A stretch of DNA of 20,419 nt from Acidobacteriota bacterium (GTDB taxonomy: Bacteria > Acidobacteriota > Terriglobia > Terriglobales > Acidobacteriaceae), in the NCBI GenBank assembly GCA_021781255.1, contig JAJXXG010001008.1, positions 1-20,419 of the forward strand, written 5' to 3'. The notes beneath the pieces are model-generated. The model worked only from the letters and a program-made list of their open reading frames with translations. It did no database searches and was not told the DNA's origin. Position 1 is the first letter of the stretch. Every line of letters begins with the position of its first letter. The position numbers and the translations under genes were made by a program. Shown one piece after another: positions 1 to 9,178 of this stretch.

Positions 1-571
1 CGATGGCGGCCAGATTCACCAGATCGCTGCCGATGCCCAGCGCGCGTGCTCCGGCGCGAAGGAAGCTGTCAGCAGTCTGCAGTGTGACACCGCCGGTGGG
101 AATCAGCTTCAACTCGGGAAACGGCGCGAGCAGCGCCTTCAGGTAGCTGGCTCCGCCCACCGCTGAGCAGGGAAATATCTTCACGTAGTCAGCGCCTGCA
201 CGCCATGCGGTAATGACCTCGGTCGGCGTGAGCGCGCCGGGTATCGAGACCTTGCCGCAGTCGCGCGTTACGGCCACCACTTCAGTGTGAAAGCTGGGGC
301 TGACGACGAACTCCGCGCCGGCATCAATGGTTGCGTCGGCCTGCTCGGCTGTTGTTACGGTGCCGGAGCCGAGCAGCAAATCGTCGCCATATTCGCGCTT
401 CAGCTCTCGTAGCAGTTCCACCGCGCCGGGAACCGTCATGGTGACTTCCACGACGTTGATGCCCCCGGCGATCAGCGCTCTGACGACCGCATGCGCCTCG
501 GCGGCGGAGCGCGCCCGAAGAACTGGAATCAGCCCGACGAGTTCAATGGTTTCCCTTGTGGCGTCTGACAT
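1..571 (-). CDS. eda: 2-dehydro-3-deoxy-6-phosphogluconate (KDPG) aldolase, C-terminus cut by window edge
   Basis: Class I aldolase that cleaves KDPG to pyruvate and glyceraldehyde-3-phosphate in the cytoplasm, the last step of KDG catabolism. The ATG is at 571-569 on the minus strand, and 190 codons are visible with no stop before base 1. Family members have about 205-215 residues, so only the last 15-25 are missing. Recognised segments in order are VVEVTM with the presumed catalytic Glu42, GSGTVTT near 68-74, SPSFH near 91-95, PGALTPTE near 111-118, and DYVKIFP with the Schiff-base Lys131. The phosphate-binding GG and GIGSDLV motifs lie near the visible end. E. coli Eda has Arg49 where this protein has Thr (MTVP). 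Thermotoga-type aldolases look the same, so activity on related 2-keto-3-deoxy acids is possible. It lies 41 bases downstream of kdgK on the same strand and is very likely cotranscribed with it. Confidence 0.93.
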   Translation of the reverse strand, partial: MSDATRETIELVGLIPVLRARSAAEAHAVVRALIAGGINVVEVTMTVPGAVELLRELKREYGDDLLLGSGTVTTAEQADATIDAGAEFVVSPSFHTEVVAVTRDCGKVSIPGALTPTEVITAWRAGADYVKIFPCSAVGGASYLKALLAPFPELKLIPTGGVTLQTADSFLRAGARALGIGSDLVNLAAI

Positions 572-612
572 TTCGTTCCTCTCGCAATTCCCAGACTATT
601 ATGCGCCACTGC

Positions 613-1710
613 TCACCGGGCGATCCTTGCGGAGCCGCCCTTGATGGCGCGTTCGACTTCAGCCAGAGTGGCCATGCTGGTGTCGCCCGGCGTGGTCATG
701 GCCAGCGCGCCGTGCGCCACGCCGCATTGCATGGCCCACTCAATCGGCTTCGCGGCAAGCAGGCCGTAAATCAGTCCCGAGGCAAAGCTGTCGCCTCCGC
801 CCACGCGGTCCAGAATCTCAATTTCGCGCTGAGGCACGTGGACAATCCTGTCCTCATAGAGCGCGATCGCGCCCCAGGCGTTTCGGCTCGCGGTGTGCGC
901 CGTGCGCAGCGTGCTGGCGACGAGCTTCAGGTTGGGATACGCGGCGGCCACCTCGCGCAACATCGTCTCGTATCCGGCAACCGGCAATTCAGCAAAATCC
1001 TCGCCAACGCCTTTGATCTCCACGCCGAGCATGGCGGAGAAATCCTCTTCGTTGCCCAGCAGCAGGTCCACCTTGCGGACCAATGCGCGATTCACCTCCT
1101 GCGCCTTCGCTTTGCCGCCGATGGATTTCCAGAGTGAATCGCGATAATTCAGATCAAAGGAAACCGGGGCGCCGTGGCGGCGGGCCGCGTCCATTGCTTC
1201 GGCGGCCACTTCGGCTGTTGAGCTTGAAAGCGCAGCGAAGATGCCGCCGGTATGAAACCAGCGCGCGCCATTGGACGCGCCGAAGATCGTCTCCCAGTCA
1301 AAGTCGCCGGGCTTCACCTGGCTGATTGCGGTGTGGCCCCGGTCAGAGCAGCCAGCCGCCGCGCGCGCGCCAAAGCCGCGCTCGGTGAAGTTGAGTCCAT
1401 TGCGAACCGTGCGACCTACGCCGTCATACGGAACCCACTTGAGCAGGGAAGTATCCACGCCGCCCTGCAGCAGCAGGTCTTCCACCAGGCGGCCGACGGC
1501 GTTGTCGGCCAGCGCTGTGGCGATGGCGGTGCGCAGGCCAAAGCAGCGGCGCAGCCCGCGGGCCACGTTGTATTCGCCGCCACCTTCCCACACCTGAAGT
1601 TGGCGCGCGGTGTGGATGCGGCTTTCGCCGGAGTCGAGGCGCAGCATGACTTCTCCCACGCTGAGGCAGTCCCACCGGCGCGTAGAATCGGGAATCGAAA
1701 TCGGGTCCAT
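613..1710 (-). CDS. kdgK: 2-dehydro-3-deoxygluconate kinase (PfkB family)
   Basis: PfkB/ribokinase-family sugar kinase of 365 residues. The best match of role is ATP-dependent phosphorylation of KDG to KDPG, because the KDPG aldolase gene follows directly. An N-terminal substrate-side motif reads WEGGGEYNVARGL (41-53). The C-terminal signature is DRVGGGDSFASG (301-312) with the presumed catalytic base Asp307; the usual DTVGAGD appears here as DRVGGGD. NEEDF near 220-224 is typical of KDG kinases. It reads away from the SDR/dehydratase cluster across a 179-base divergent promoter region, an arrangement that fits shared control by the same sugar acid. Other PfkB substrates such as fructose or 2-keto-3-deoxygalactonate cannot be excluded from sequence alone. 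The ATG at 1710 gives an N-terminus of normal length. Confidence 0.88.
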   Translation of the reverse strand: MDPISIPDSTRRWDCLSVGEVMLRLDSGESRIHTARQLQVWEGGGEYNVARGLRRCFGLRTAIATALADNAVGRLVEDLLLQGGVDTSLLKWVPYDGVGRTVRNGLNFTERGFGARAAAGCSDRGHTAISQVKPGDFDWETIFGASNGARWFHTGGIFAALSSSTAEVAAEAMDAARRHGAPVSFDLNYRDSLWKSIGGKAKAQEVNRALVRKVDLLLGNEEDFSAMLGVEIKGVGEDFAELPVAGYETMLREVAAAYPNLKLVASTLRTAHTASRNAWGAIALYEDRIVHVPQREIEILDRVGGGDSFASGLIYGLLAAKPIEWAMQCGVAHGALAMTTPGDTSMATLAEVERAIKGGSARIAR

Positions 1711-1889
1711 GCTCTTTGTCGGTCGTTCAATGACACTCTATCGCATTGCGCCTTGGCCATGCGGATGCGGGCCGTCGGTAAATCCGTTTACATGATAGAT
1801 TTTTCTGGGCGGGCGGGGTAAGTTGCATGACTGCCGGCAAGCGCGTCCTGTAAAGTGGCGAAGTCGGGACAAACAGCAGGGAGGCACGC
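1711..1889. promoter_or_regulatory. Divergent intergenic promoter region between kdgK and the SDR gene
   Basis: 179 non-coding bases separate the two start codons, so both promoters must lie here. I find no convincing sigma-70 -35/-10 pair. An AT-rich patch around 1778-1806 holds an inverted repeat, listed separately. The SDR ribosome-binding site AGGGAGG (1878-1884) ends five bases before its ATG at 1890. Confidence 0.6.
1778..1791. promoter_or_regulatory. Candidate operator: GTAAA-N4-TTTAC inverted repeat
   Basis: The sequence GTAAATCCGTTTAC has perfect 5-bp arms around a 4-base centre. The right half (CGTTTACA) resembles half-sites of LacI/GalR-family operators, but the spacer is 4 bases rather than the usual 2. 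It lies in the divergent region between the KDG kinase and mannonate gene clusters, where a sugar-acid-responsive repressor would be expected. No regulator gene is adjacent, and 5-bp arms can occur by chance. Confidence 0.3.
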
Positions 1890-2666
1890 ATGAGCGGGAG
1901 TCTGTTCGATCTGAGCGGCAGAATTGCCGTGGTCACCGGCGGCACCACCGGACTGGGTCACGCGGTGTCATTGGGTCTGGCCGGCGCAGGTGCTTCTGTT
2001 GTGCCCAGCTCGCGCAGGATGGAACAGGTTGAGAAGACAGCCGCGGAGATTGAGGCGATGGGCCGCCGTGCGCTGCGCGTGGCGAGCGACGTGCAAGACC
2101 GGGCCTCCCTGCAGGCGCTCCATGACCAGGTGATCAGGGAGTTTGGCAAGGTGGATATTCTGGTGAATGCCGCCGGCATCACCCACAAAGCTCCCACGCT
2201 GGAGGCCGAGGAAGAGGATTGGGAGCGCGTGATGGATACCAACCTGACCGGCACCCTGCGCGCATGCCAGATCTTCGGCAAGACCATGGTGCGCGAGGGC
2301 TACGGGCGAATCATCAACTTTGCCTCGTTGACCACGTTTGTGGGCTTTTACCGCGTTGCCGCTTACGCGGCCAGCAAGGCCGCGGTGGCGTCACTCACGC
2401 AAGTGCTGGCCATTGAGCTGGCGCAGACTGGCGTAAATGTAAACGCCATCGCCCCCGGAGTTTTCCCCACGCCGCTCAACGCAAAGTTGGTGCAGGGCAC
2501 GCCACGGGGCGACGAACTGCTGCTGCGCACGCCGATGCGCCGATTTGGAGAGGCAAAGGAAATTGCGGGCGCGGCCATCTTCCTTGCGTCGGAGGGTGCG
2601 TCGTTTATCACCGGCGAGATCCTGGCCGTCGATGGTGGATTTATGGCCAGCGGTGTGAATCAGTAG
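1890..2666 (+). CDS. SDR-family oxidoreductase, probable sugar-acid dehydrogenase (fructuronate reductase- or KduD-like role)
   Basis: Classical short-chain dehydrogenase/reductase of 258 residues, full length for the family and cytoplasmic. Visible motifs are TGGTTGLG (16-23, dinucleotide binding), NAAG (93-96), Asn118, Ser146, and the YAASK motif with catalytic Tyr159 and Lys163. The family C-terminal pattern around TGEILAVDGG is present at 241-250. Serine follows the second strand, where NADP-binding proteins have Arg and NAD-binding ones Asp, so cofactor choice is unclear. It is the first gene of a plus-strand cluster and lies 42 bases before a mannonate dehydratase-type gene. An attractive role is therefore interconversion of D-fructuronate and D-mannonate, replacing UxuB, or of 2-keto-3-deoxygluconate and its diketo form as KduD does. 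The substrate is inferred only from context. A strong Shine-Dalgarno supports the start. Confidence 0.85.
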   Translation: MSGSLFDLSGRIAVVTGGTTGLGHAVSLGLAGAGASVVPSSRRMEQVEKTAAEIEAMGRRALRVASDVQDRASLQALHDQVIREFGKVDILVNAAGITHKAPTLEAEEEDWERVMDTNLTGTLRACQIFGKTMVREGYGRIINFASLTTFVGFYRVAAYAASKAAVASLTQVLAIELAQTGVNVNAIAPGVFPTPLNAKLVQGTPRGDELLLRTPMRRFGEAKEIAGAAIFLASEGASFITGEILAVDGGFMASGVNQ

Positions 2667-2708
2667 CGCCTTTTGTCTATCGTTTGCGCATAAGGAGTCA
2701 TTGCCGCC

Positions 2709-3852
2709 GTGAAAATTACGAACGCTTACGTCAACATCACCTCGCCTGGCCGGAACTTTGTCACGCTCAAAATCGAAACCGACGAGGGCATCTATGGTCT
2801 GGGCGACGGCACGCTGAATGGCCGCGAGCTTGCCGTGGCAAGCTATCTAACGGACCATGTGATTCCCTGCATCATCGGCCGCGATCCGTTCCAGACCGAG
2901 GACATCTGGCAATATCTCTATCGCGGTCCCTACTGGCGGCGTGGGCCGGTCACCATGTCTGCCATTGCCGCAGTGGACGTGGCTCTGTGGGACATCAAAG
3001 GAAAAGCGCTCAACACGCCGGTTTACAACCTGCTGGGCGGCAGGAGCCGCGAAGGCGTAATGGTATACGCCCACGCCAACGGCAAGGACATCGATCACGC
3101 CATCGAGGACGTTGCGCGCCACGTCGAGATGGGCTACAAGGCAATCCGCGTGCAAAGCGGCTTTCCCGGCCTTTCAGCAACCTATGGCGTCTCCAAGGGT
3201 ACGGGCCGTTACGAGCCCGCCGAGCGCGGGTTGCCTTCAGAGTACGAGTGGGCCACCGAACCCTATCTGCGCCATGTGCCGCGACTTTTTGCGCAGGTGC
3301 GCGCGACGTCTGGGCAGGGAACTTGAGCCCTTCCATCTGTTCTGGATAGAAGACCCGACGCCGGCAGAGTTCCAGGAAGGCTTCAAAGTGATTCGCGAGC
3401 ACACCACCACGCCCATTGCCGTCGGCGAGGTCTTCAACTCAATTTGGGACGCACACGATCTGATCCGCAATCAGTGGATTGACTATATGCGCATGACGAT
3501 TGTGCATGCCGGCGGACTCACGCACATCAAGAAAGCAGCCGACTTTGCCGCGATGTATCACGTGCGAACCGGCTTTCATGGCGCCACCGACCTGTCGCCG
3601 GTGACGATGGCCGCGGCGCTCCACTTCGACACGGCGATTCACAACTTCGGCATTCAGGAACACATGCCCCACACAGACGAAACCGACGCAGTCTTTCCTC
3701 ACAACTACTTCTTCAAGGAGGGCTTCATGCATCCGGGCGATGCGCCGGGATTGGGTGTGGATCTGGACGAAGCGCTTGCCGCGAAATATCCGTATCAGCG
3801 GGCGTATCTGCCCGTAAACCGCAAGCTCGACGGCACCTTGAGCGACTGGTAG
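2709..3852 (+). pseudogene. Mannonate dehydratase (ManD, enolase superfamily) broken by an internal deletion and frameshift
   Basis: Intact ManD proteins dehydrate D-mannonate to 2-keto-3-deoxygluconate. The first part (GTG 2709, ribosome-binding site AGGAG at 2693-2697) follows the family up to about residue 199. It includes Arg147 and Tyr159, which occupy the same positions as the catalytic Tyr-Arg pair of Novosphingobium ManD. This frame stops at 3324-3326. The rest continues one frame over from about 3310 to the TAG at 3850-3852, with the expected [32 protein letters not shown] and YLPVNR segments. Aligned by ManD numbering, seven bases (3303-3309) stand where about 72 are expected, so about 65 bases are missing. 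The lost stretch is where the family has its HDxHH motif, which carries metal ligand Asp210 and catalytic His212. Either this is a true inactivating deletion or a sequencing/assembly error. The reading is otherwise well preserved, so any loss is recent. Confidence 0.88.
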
Positions 3853-3855
3853 CGC

Positions 3856-5175
<1,320 letters not shown>

Positions 5176-5212
5176 GGGCTTTCTCAGATCGATATGGGTG
5201 AGGAATCGAAAC

Positions 5213-6358
5213 ATGACAGAAATGCGCAAGCTCAGGATGGGCATGGTAGGCGGCGGGCCGGGAGCATTTATCGGTCCGGTTCACAGGATGGCCGCTGAAC
5301 TGGACGGCAGGATCGAGTTCGTCGCCGGGGCTTTCTCGCAGTCGCCGGAGCGCTCCAGGGCCGCTGCCGCCGCGTATCGGATCGACCCTGCGCGGGCCTA
5401 TGCGAATTACCAGGAGATGATCGCTGCTGAGCTGTTGCGGCCCGACCCCATCGACTTCGTCGCGATTGTGACGCCGAATCATCTTCACCTTCCAGTGGCG
5501 GAAGCCGCCCTGAACGCGGGCTTTCCTGTGATGAGCGACAAGCCTGCAACGGCGACCTATGCCGAAGCGATTGCCCTGGAGAAGGCAGTGGCGGAGTCGC
5601 GACTGCCTTACGGGTTGACGCACACCTATGCGGGCTATGCGTTGGTGCGGGAGGCGCGTGCAATCTGCGCGAGCGGCCAGTTGGGCCGGATTCGCAAGGT
5701 CGCCGTTGAGTACTTGCAGGGATGGCTGAGCCAGCCTGTCGAGGCAACCGGTCAGAAGCAGGCTTCATGGCGTTCCGATCCCGCGCTGAACGGTCCCGGC
5801 GGCTGCATCGGAGACATCGGCGTGCATGCGTTCCACCTGCTCGAATATGTCACCGGCCTGCAGGTTACGGAGTTGAATGCATCGCTGCTGTCCGTGGTTC
5901 CCGGCAGGCGACTGGATGATGACTGTACGGCAATCCTGCGCCTGGACAATGGCGCAGGCGGCTCGCTGCTGGCTTCGCAGGTGGCGGCGGGCGAGGGCAA
6001 TGGGCTGCGCTTGCGCGTTTATGGCGAGGCGGGTTCGCTTGATTGGCGGCAGGAGGATCCGAACCGCCTGCGGCTGAAATGGCTGGACGGGCCGGAGGAG
6101 ATTCGCCACGCCGCCGGGCGGTACCTGAGCGAAGCCTCGCGTGCCGTTACGCGATTGCCGGGCGGACATCCGGAAGGCTATATCGAAGCGTTTGCCGTGC
6201 TCTATCGTGAGTTTGCCGATGCGCTTGTTGCGTGGAAGAGCGGTAGCGCTGCTCCCATGCCAGAGACATTGCCGGGCATTGTTGCCGGTGTGCGTGGCAT
6301 GAGATTCATCGACCGCGCCATCCAGAGCAGCCGCAGCAAAAGTTGGGTCGAGTTCTAA
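5213..6358 (+). CDS. Gfo/Idh/MocA-family NAD(P)-dependent dehydrogenase (cytoplasmic)
   Basis: Dehydrogenase of 381 residues with an N-terminal Rossmann fold and a C-terminal alpha/beta substrate domain. Visible are GMVGGGPGAFIG (10-21), TPNHLH (87-92), the DKP variant of the EKP motif (109-111), and GDIGVHAFHLLEY, whose Asp201 and His205/His208 are active-site candidates. I chose the ATG at 5213 because GTGAGGA (about 5198-5204) precedes it at good spacing. The open frame runs further upstream, but using it would overlap the permease gene. There is no signal peptide. It lies 37 bases after the permease and 30 before a sugar isomerase/epimerase gene. That pairing recurs in pathways that oxidise a sugar to a keto-sugar and then rearrange it (inositol, 3-keto-glycoside and similar routes). 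The substrate is not determinable here. Confidence 0.85.
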   Translation: MTEMRKLRMGMVGGGPGAFIGPVHRMAAELDGRIEFVAGAFSQSPERSRAAAAAYRIDPARAYANYQEMIAAELLRPDPIDFVAIVTPNHLHLPVAEAALNAGFPVMSDKPATATYAEAIALEKAVAESRLPYGLTHTYAGYALVREARAICASGQLGRIRKVAVEYLQGWLSQPVEATGQKQASWRSDPALNGPGGCIGDIGVHAFHLLEYVTGLQVTELNASLLSVVPGRRLDDDCTAILRLDNGAGGSLLASQVAAGEGNGLRLRVYGEAGSLDWRQEDPNRLRLKWLDGPEEIRHAAGRYLSEASRAVTRLPGGHPEGYIEAFAVLYREFADALVAWKSGSAAPMPETLPGIVAGVRGMRFIDRAIQSSRSKSWVEF

Positions 6359-6388
6359 GTCGGGCGTGCGTTTTGCAGGAGTGAGACC

Positions 6389-7444
6389 ATGAAGACTATT
6401 AAAGGGCCGGGAATTTTTCTGGCCCAGTTTGCCGGAGATAAAGCGCCCTTCAACAGCCTTGAAGGAATGGCGGGCTGGGCGGCGAAGCTGGGCTTTGCAG
6501 GCGTGCAGATTCCCACCTGGGACAGCCGCCTGTTCAACCTGAAGCGAGCTGCGGAGAGCCAGGAGTATTGCGATGAAGTCCTCGGCACTCTCCACGAAGC
6601 GGGCCTCGCGCTCACCGAGCTTTCCACGCACCTGCAGGGCCAGCTCGTCGCCAGCCACTCATCCTATGATGTGATGCTTTCGGGGTTCGCGCCGCCGGAG
6701 TTGGCGGGAGACGTCAAAGCGCGTCAGGCCTGGGCGGTGCAACAGTTGCAGTGGGCTGCCGCAGCCAGCCACAGGCTTGGCCTCACAGCGCATGCTACGT
6801 TTTCCGGCGCGCTGGCCTGGCCGTTTTTCTATCCGTGGCCGCAGCGCCCCGCAGGATTGATTGACGAGGCATTCAAGGAACTGGCGCGTCGCTGGCTTCC
6901 CATCTTGCAGACGTTCGACGAAGCAGGCGTGGATGTCTGCTATGAACTGCACCCCGGCGAGGATTTGCATGACGGCGTCACCTTCGAGCGATTTCTAGCT
7001 GAAGTGCAGGGTCATCCTCGCGCCAACATTCTCTATGACCCGAGCCACATGGTCCTGCAGCAGTTGGATTATCTGGCATTCCTCGACCTCTACCACGACC
7101 GCGTGCGCGCCTTTCACGTGAAGGATGCGGAGTTCCGGCCCAGCGGACGCGCGGGCGTCTATGGCGGCTATCAGGATTGGATTGACAGGCCTGGCCGCTT
7201 CCGCTCACTGGGTGACGGCCAGGTGGATTTCCATCAGATATTCAGCAAGATGGCGCAATACGACTTTCCCGGCTGGGCAGTGCTGGAGTGGGAGTGCTGC
7301 CTGAAGCATCCCCAGGACGGCGCTGCGGAGGGCGCAGCGTTCATTCGTGACCGAATTATCCGCGTGACCGACCGCGCTTTCGACGACTTTGCCGGCGCAG
7401 GCGCGGACCGCGCAAAGAATCGAAGGATTCTGGGTCTGCAGTAG
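6389..7444 (+). CDS. Sugar phosphate isomerase/epimerase-like TIM-barrel protein (AP-endonuclease-2 fold)
   Basis: Protein of 351 residues with the xylose-isomerase-like TIM-barrel fold and no signal peptide. Probable divalent-metal ligands sit at the expected strand ends: Glu186 in YELHPGE, Asp217 in YDPSH, His243 in FHVKD, and Glu300 or Glu302 in LEWE. SLGDGQVDF (273-281) is the characteristic C-terminal loop. The family includes hydroxypyruvate isomerase, inosose dehydratase, tagatose/psicose epimerases and 3-keto-sugar epimerases. It is the last gene of the plus-strand cluster and follows the Gfo/Idh gene by 30 bases, so it probably acts on that enzyme's keto-sugar product. The ATG at 6389 has AGGAG seven to eleven bases upstream. 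The substrate is inferred only as a class. Confidence 0.83.
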   Translation: MKTIKGPGIFLAQFAGDKAPFNSLEGMAGWAAKLGFAGVQIPTWDSRLFNLKRAAESQEYCDEVLGTLHEAGLALTELSTHLQGQLVASHSSYDVMLSGFAPPELAGDVKARQAWAVQQLQWAAAASHRLGLTAHATFSGALAWPFFYPWPQRPAGLIDEAFKELARRWLPILQTFDEAGVDVCYELHPGEDLHDGVTFERFLAEVQGHPRANILYDPSHMVLQQLDYLAFLDLYHDRVRAFHVKDAEFRPSGRAGVYGGYQDWIDRPGRFRSLGDGQVDFHQIFSKMAQYDFPGWAVLEWECCLKHPQDGAAEGAAFIRDRIIRVTDRAFDDFAGAGADRAKNRRILGLQ

Positions 7445-7461
7445 GCAATTGTGCTTGCGCC

Positions 7462-8544
7462 TCAAATGCTGATGCCGGCTGAGCGATAAATCTGCGTGAT
7501 GTACTGCATGTCGCGCAGGCCCTCCTCGCCGGGCGTCTTTGGTTCTAGTCCGTTTTGCACGCAGTGAGAGAAGTGCTCAGCCTGCGCATGAAACTGGTAA
7601 GGATCGCGCGCCGGGTTGGGCTCGTCCAGATGCGTTCCGCCGAAGTCGCCGACCAGCCGCAGGCCGTCGTAATTGAAGGCTGGGTCAGCCTCCAGCGTGC
7701 CTTTCGCCCCATGCACGCTGAAGAAGCCATTCATCGGCGCGCCGTAGGTTGTGCTGCAACTGGCGACGATGCCGGAAGGAAACTTCATTGTCCAAGCGAC
7801 ATTTTCTTCCACCTCGTTGAAGCGGCCATCGTGATCGATGACCGACGCGAAAGCGGAGATGTGTTCAGGCTCCTCGCCGGTCAGGTAGCGGCAGGCGTTC
7901 AGCGAGTAAATGCCGACGTCGAAGAGCGGCCCGCCGCCGGCCAGTTTCCTGTTCAGCCGCCATTCGCCCGCGGCGATGTTGAAGCCGAATGCGCTCTCGA
8001 TGGCCTGCACCTGGCCGATGGCGCCTTCGCGAATGAGTTGCACCGCCTTCAGGTTGGTGGGCTCGTAGTGGCAGCGATAGGCAATCATCAGCCTGACGTT
8101 GGCCGTCTTGCAGGCCGCAATCATCGCCTCGGCGTCGGCCACGCTGGTGGACATGGGCTTCTCGCACAGCACATGCTTGCCGGCCTTGGCGGCGCGGATG
8201 GTGTACTCGGCGTGCATGGAGTTCGGCAGCGCGACGTAGAGGGCATCTACGGTCTTGTTTTCAGCGATGCGGTCGAAGTCCTCGTAACTGTAGATGGAGC
8301 TGTGCGGCACGCCGTACTGATCCGCGATGCGCTCCGCCTTGTCGCGGTGGCCGCTGACGAGGGCGGTGACCTGCGAGTTGGTTGTGTTGCGAATACCCGC
8401 CATGAAGTGCCCTGCGATGCGGCCCAGACCGATGATGGCGTAGCCGGTTTTCTGTCCGGTGGCCTGGGCGTGGAGCGATGGAGCAAGGCGGACTGCCAGG
8501 CCCAGCGCGCCCAGTCTGGCAAAGTCTCTGCGGGAAAGTGGCAT
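7462..8544 (-). CDS. Tat-exported Gfo/Idh/MocA oxidoreductase, glucose-fructose oxidoreductase-like
   Basis: Protein of 360 residues. The N-terminus has a twin-arginine signal (SRRDF at 4-8), a hydrophobic stretch, and a likely cleavage after LHAQA near residue 28, so it should be exported already folded with its NAD(P) cofactor. The mature part has the Rossmann motif IIGLGRIAGH (37-46), CEKP (127-130), and FDVGIYSLNACRY, in which Asp209 and Tyr213 match the catalytic pair of Zymomonas glucose-fructose oxidoreductase. It probably performs a self-contained sugar oxidation/reduction in the periplasm, because no free cofactor exists there. It is convergent with the isomerase gene (17 bases between stops) and appears monocistronic. 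Its substrate may be related to that of the plus-strand cluster, but nothing proves it. Confidence 0.86.
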   Translation of the reverse strand: MPLSRRDFARLGALGLAVRLAPSLHAQATGQKTGYAIIGLGRIAGHFMAGIRNTTNSQVTALVSGHRDKAERIADQYGVPHSSIYSYEDFDRIAENKTVDALYVALPNSMHAEYTIRAAKAGKHVLCEKPMSTSVADAEAMIAACKTANVRLMIAYRCHYEPTNLKAVQLIREGAIGQVQAIESAFGFNIAAGEWRLNRKLAGGGPLFDVGIYSLNACRYLTGEEPEHISAFASVIDHDGRFNEVEENVAWTMKFPSGIVASCSTTYGAPMNGFFSVHGAKGTLEADPAFNYDGLRLVGDFGGTHLDEPNPARDPYQFHAQAEHFSHCVQNGLEPKTPGEEGLRDMQYITQIYRSAGISI

Positions 8545-8627
8545 GCGGTCAGATCTCGCTTTCGATGGTTGACGCTCGGCAAACTCGGTGCGCGTCCATG
8601 CTGCCCGCGCAGGGTAGGCCTTCCAAC

Positions 8628-8656
8628 TTTAAATCGATTACGTGCAGTGTGCGCAA
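8628..8656 (-). promoter_or_regulatory. Candidate sigma-70-like promoter for the Tat-exported Gfo/Idh gene
   Basis: On the minus strand TTGCGC (8656-8651) and TTTAAA (8633-8628) are separated by 17 bases. Each matches the -35 or -10 consensus at four of six positions. The predicted leader before the ATG at 8544 would be about 75-80 bases. It lies in the 133-base gap after the Lrp-type gene. The match is moderate, and an AT-poor genome makes an alternative start likely. Confidence 0.33.
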
Positions 8657-8677
8657 GTCCACTGGGTCCAGCAAGGA

Positions 8678-9178
8678 TCACCGGCGGCGGGATTGTTTTC
8701 TTGTTACTGTGGTCAGTTTGCCGGTGACCGCATATTTGCGCCGTTCGATAGGTGACGAAAGAACGAGGCTGGTGACCGGATTTCCGTAGGGCAAAAGGGC
8801 CTCAATCAGCGCTTCAAGATCGGCCATGTTGGTGGTGGTCACCTTCAGGAGCAGGTCATCGCCGCCGGTGAGGTGGTGGCACTCGCGCACCTCTTCCAGT
8901 GTCTGAATGTAGTCAAGCAGACGGTGGTAGTTCTGGCCTCCACAATTCATGCGGATGAACGCCAATACTTCAAGGCCAAGCGCCTCGCGATCGATCTCTA
9001 CCGTATAACCGTGGAGAATGCCGGCCTCTTCCATCTGCTTGAGGCGCTCGGCGGTTGCGGTGGGCGAGAGGCCGATGCGCCGCCCGAGTTCCGCCAGGCT
9101 GAGGCGCGCATTGCCCTGCAACTCATAGAGCAGCTTTCTTCCGTAGCTGTCGAGAAGAGCCGTGGAATCCATGGCCAT
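8678..9178 (-). CDS. Lrp/AsnC-family transcriptional regulator
   Basis: DNA-binding regulator of about 166 residues: an N-terminal winged helix-turn-helix (LLYELQGNARLSLAELGRRI, then LSPTATAERLKQMEEAGI) followed by an RAM/AsnC ligand-binding domain. In that domain ECHHLTGGDDLLLKV is the conserved Gly/Asp-rich core of the effector and oligomerisation site. Such proteins form dimers or octamers and respond to amino acids or other small molecules. The start is uncertain: in-frame candidates are TTG 9187, ATG 9178 and ATG 9172, none with a good Shine-Dalgarno. The last would begin MDSTALLD, closest to the family. It diverges from hutH across roughly 90 bases, so control of hutH and itself is the natural guess. 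The arginine-rich C-terminal tail (RKQSRRR) is unusual. Confidence 0.88.
   Translation of the reverse strand: MAMDSTALLDSYGRKLLYELQGNARLSLAELGRRIGLSPTATAERLKQMEEAGILHGYTVEIDREALGLEVLAFIRMNCGGQNYHRLLDYIQTLEEVRECHHLTGGDDLLLKVTTTNMADLEALIEALLPYGNPVTSLVLSSPIERRKYAVTGKLTTVTRKQSRRR

Noticed and set aside
3112..3309. Start codon at 3112 as a genuine start of a short second dehydratase gene.
   Set aside because: The translation from 3112 to about 3309 in that frame does not resemble the family, while the other frame does. The homologous reading begins only near 3310, so this is one broken gene and not two.
3303..3326. Programmed frameshift as an explanation for the split dehydratase.
   Set aside because: There is no slippery run at the junction. 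A simple shift would not restore the roughly 22 missing residues that include the metal-binding site.
7555..8727. Plus-strand open frame of 390 codons opposite the Tat-exported Gfo/Idh gene.
   Set aside because: It is the antisense shadow of a gene with a signal peptide and catalytic motifs.
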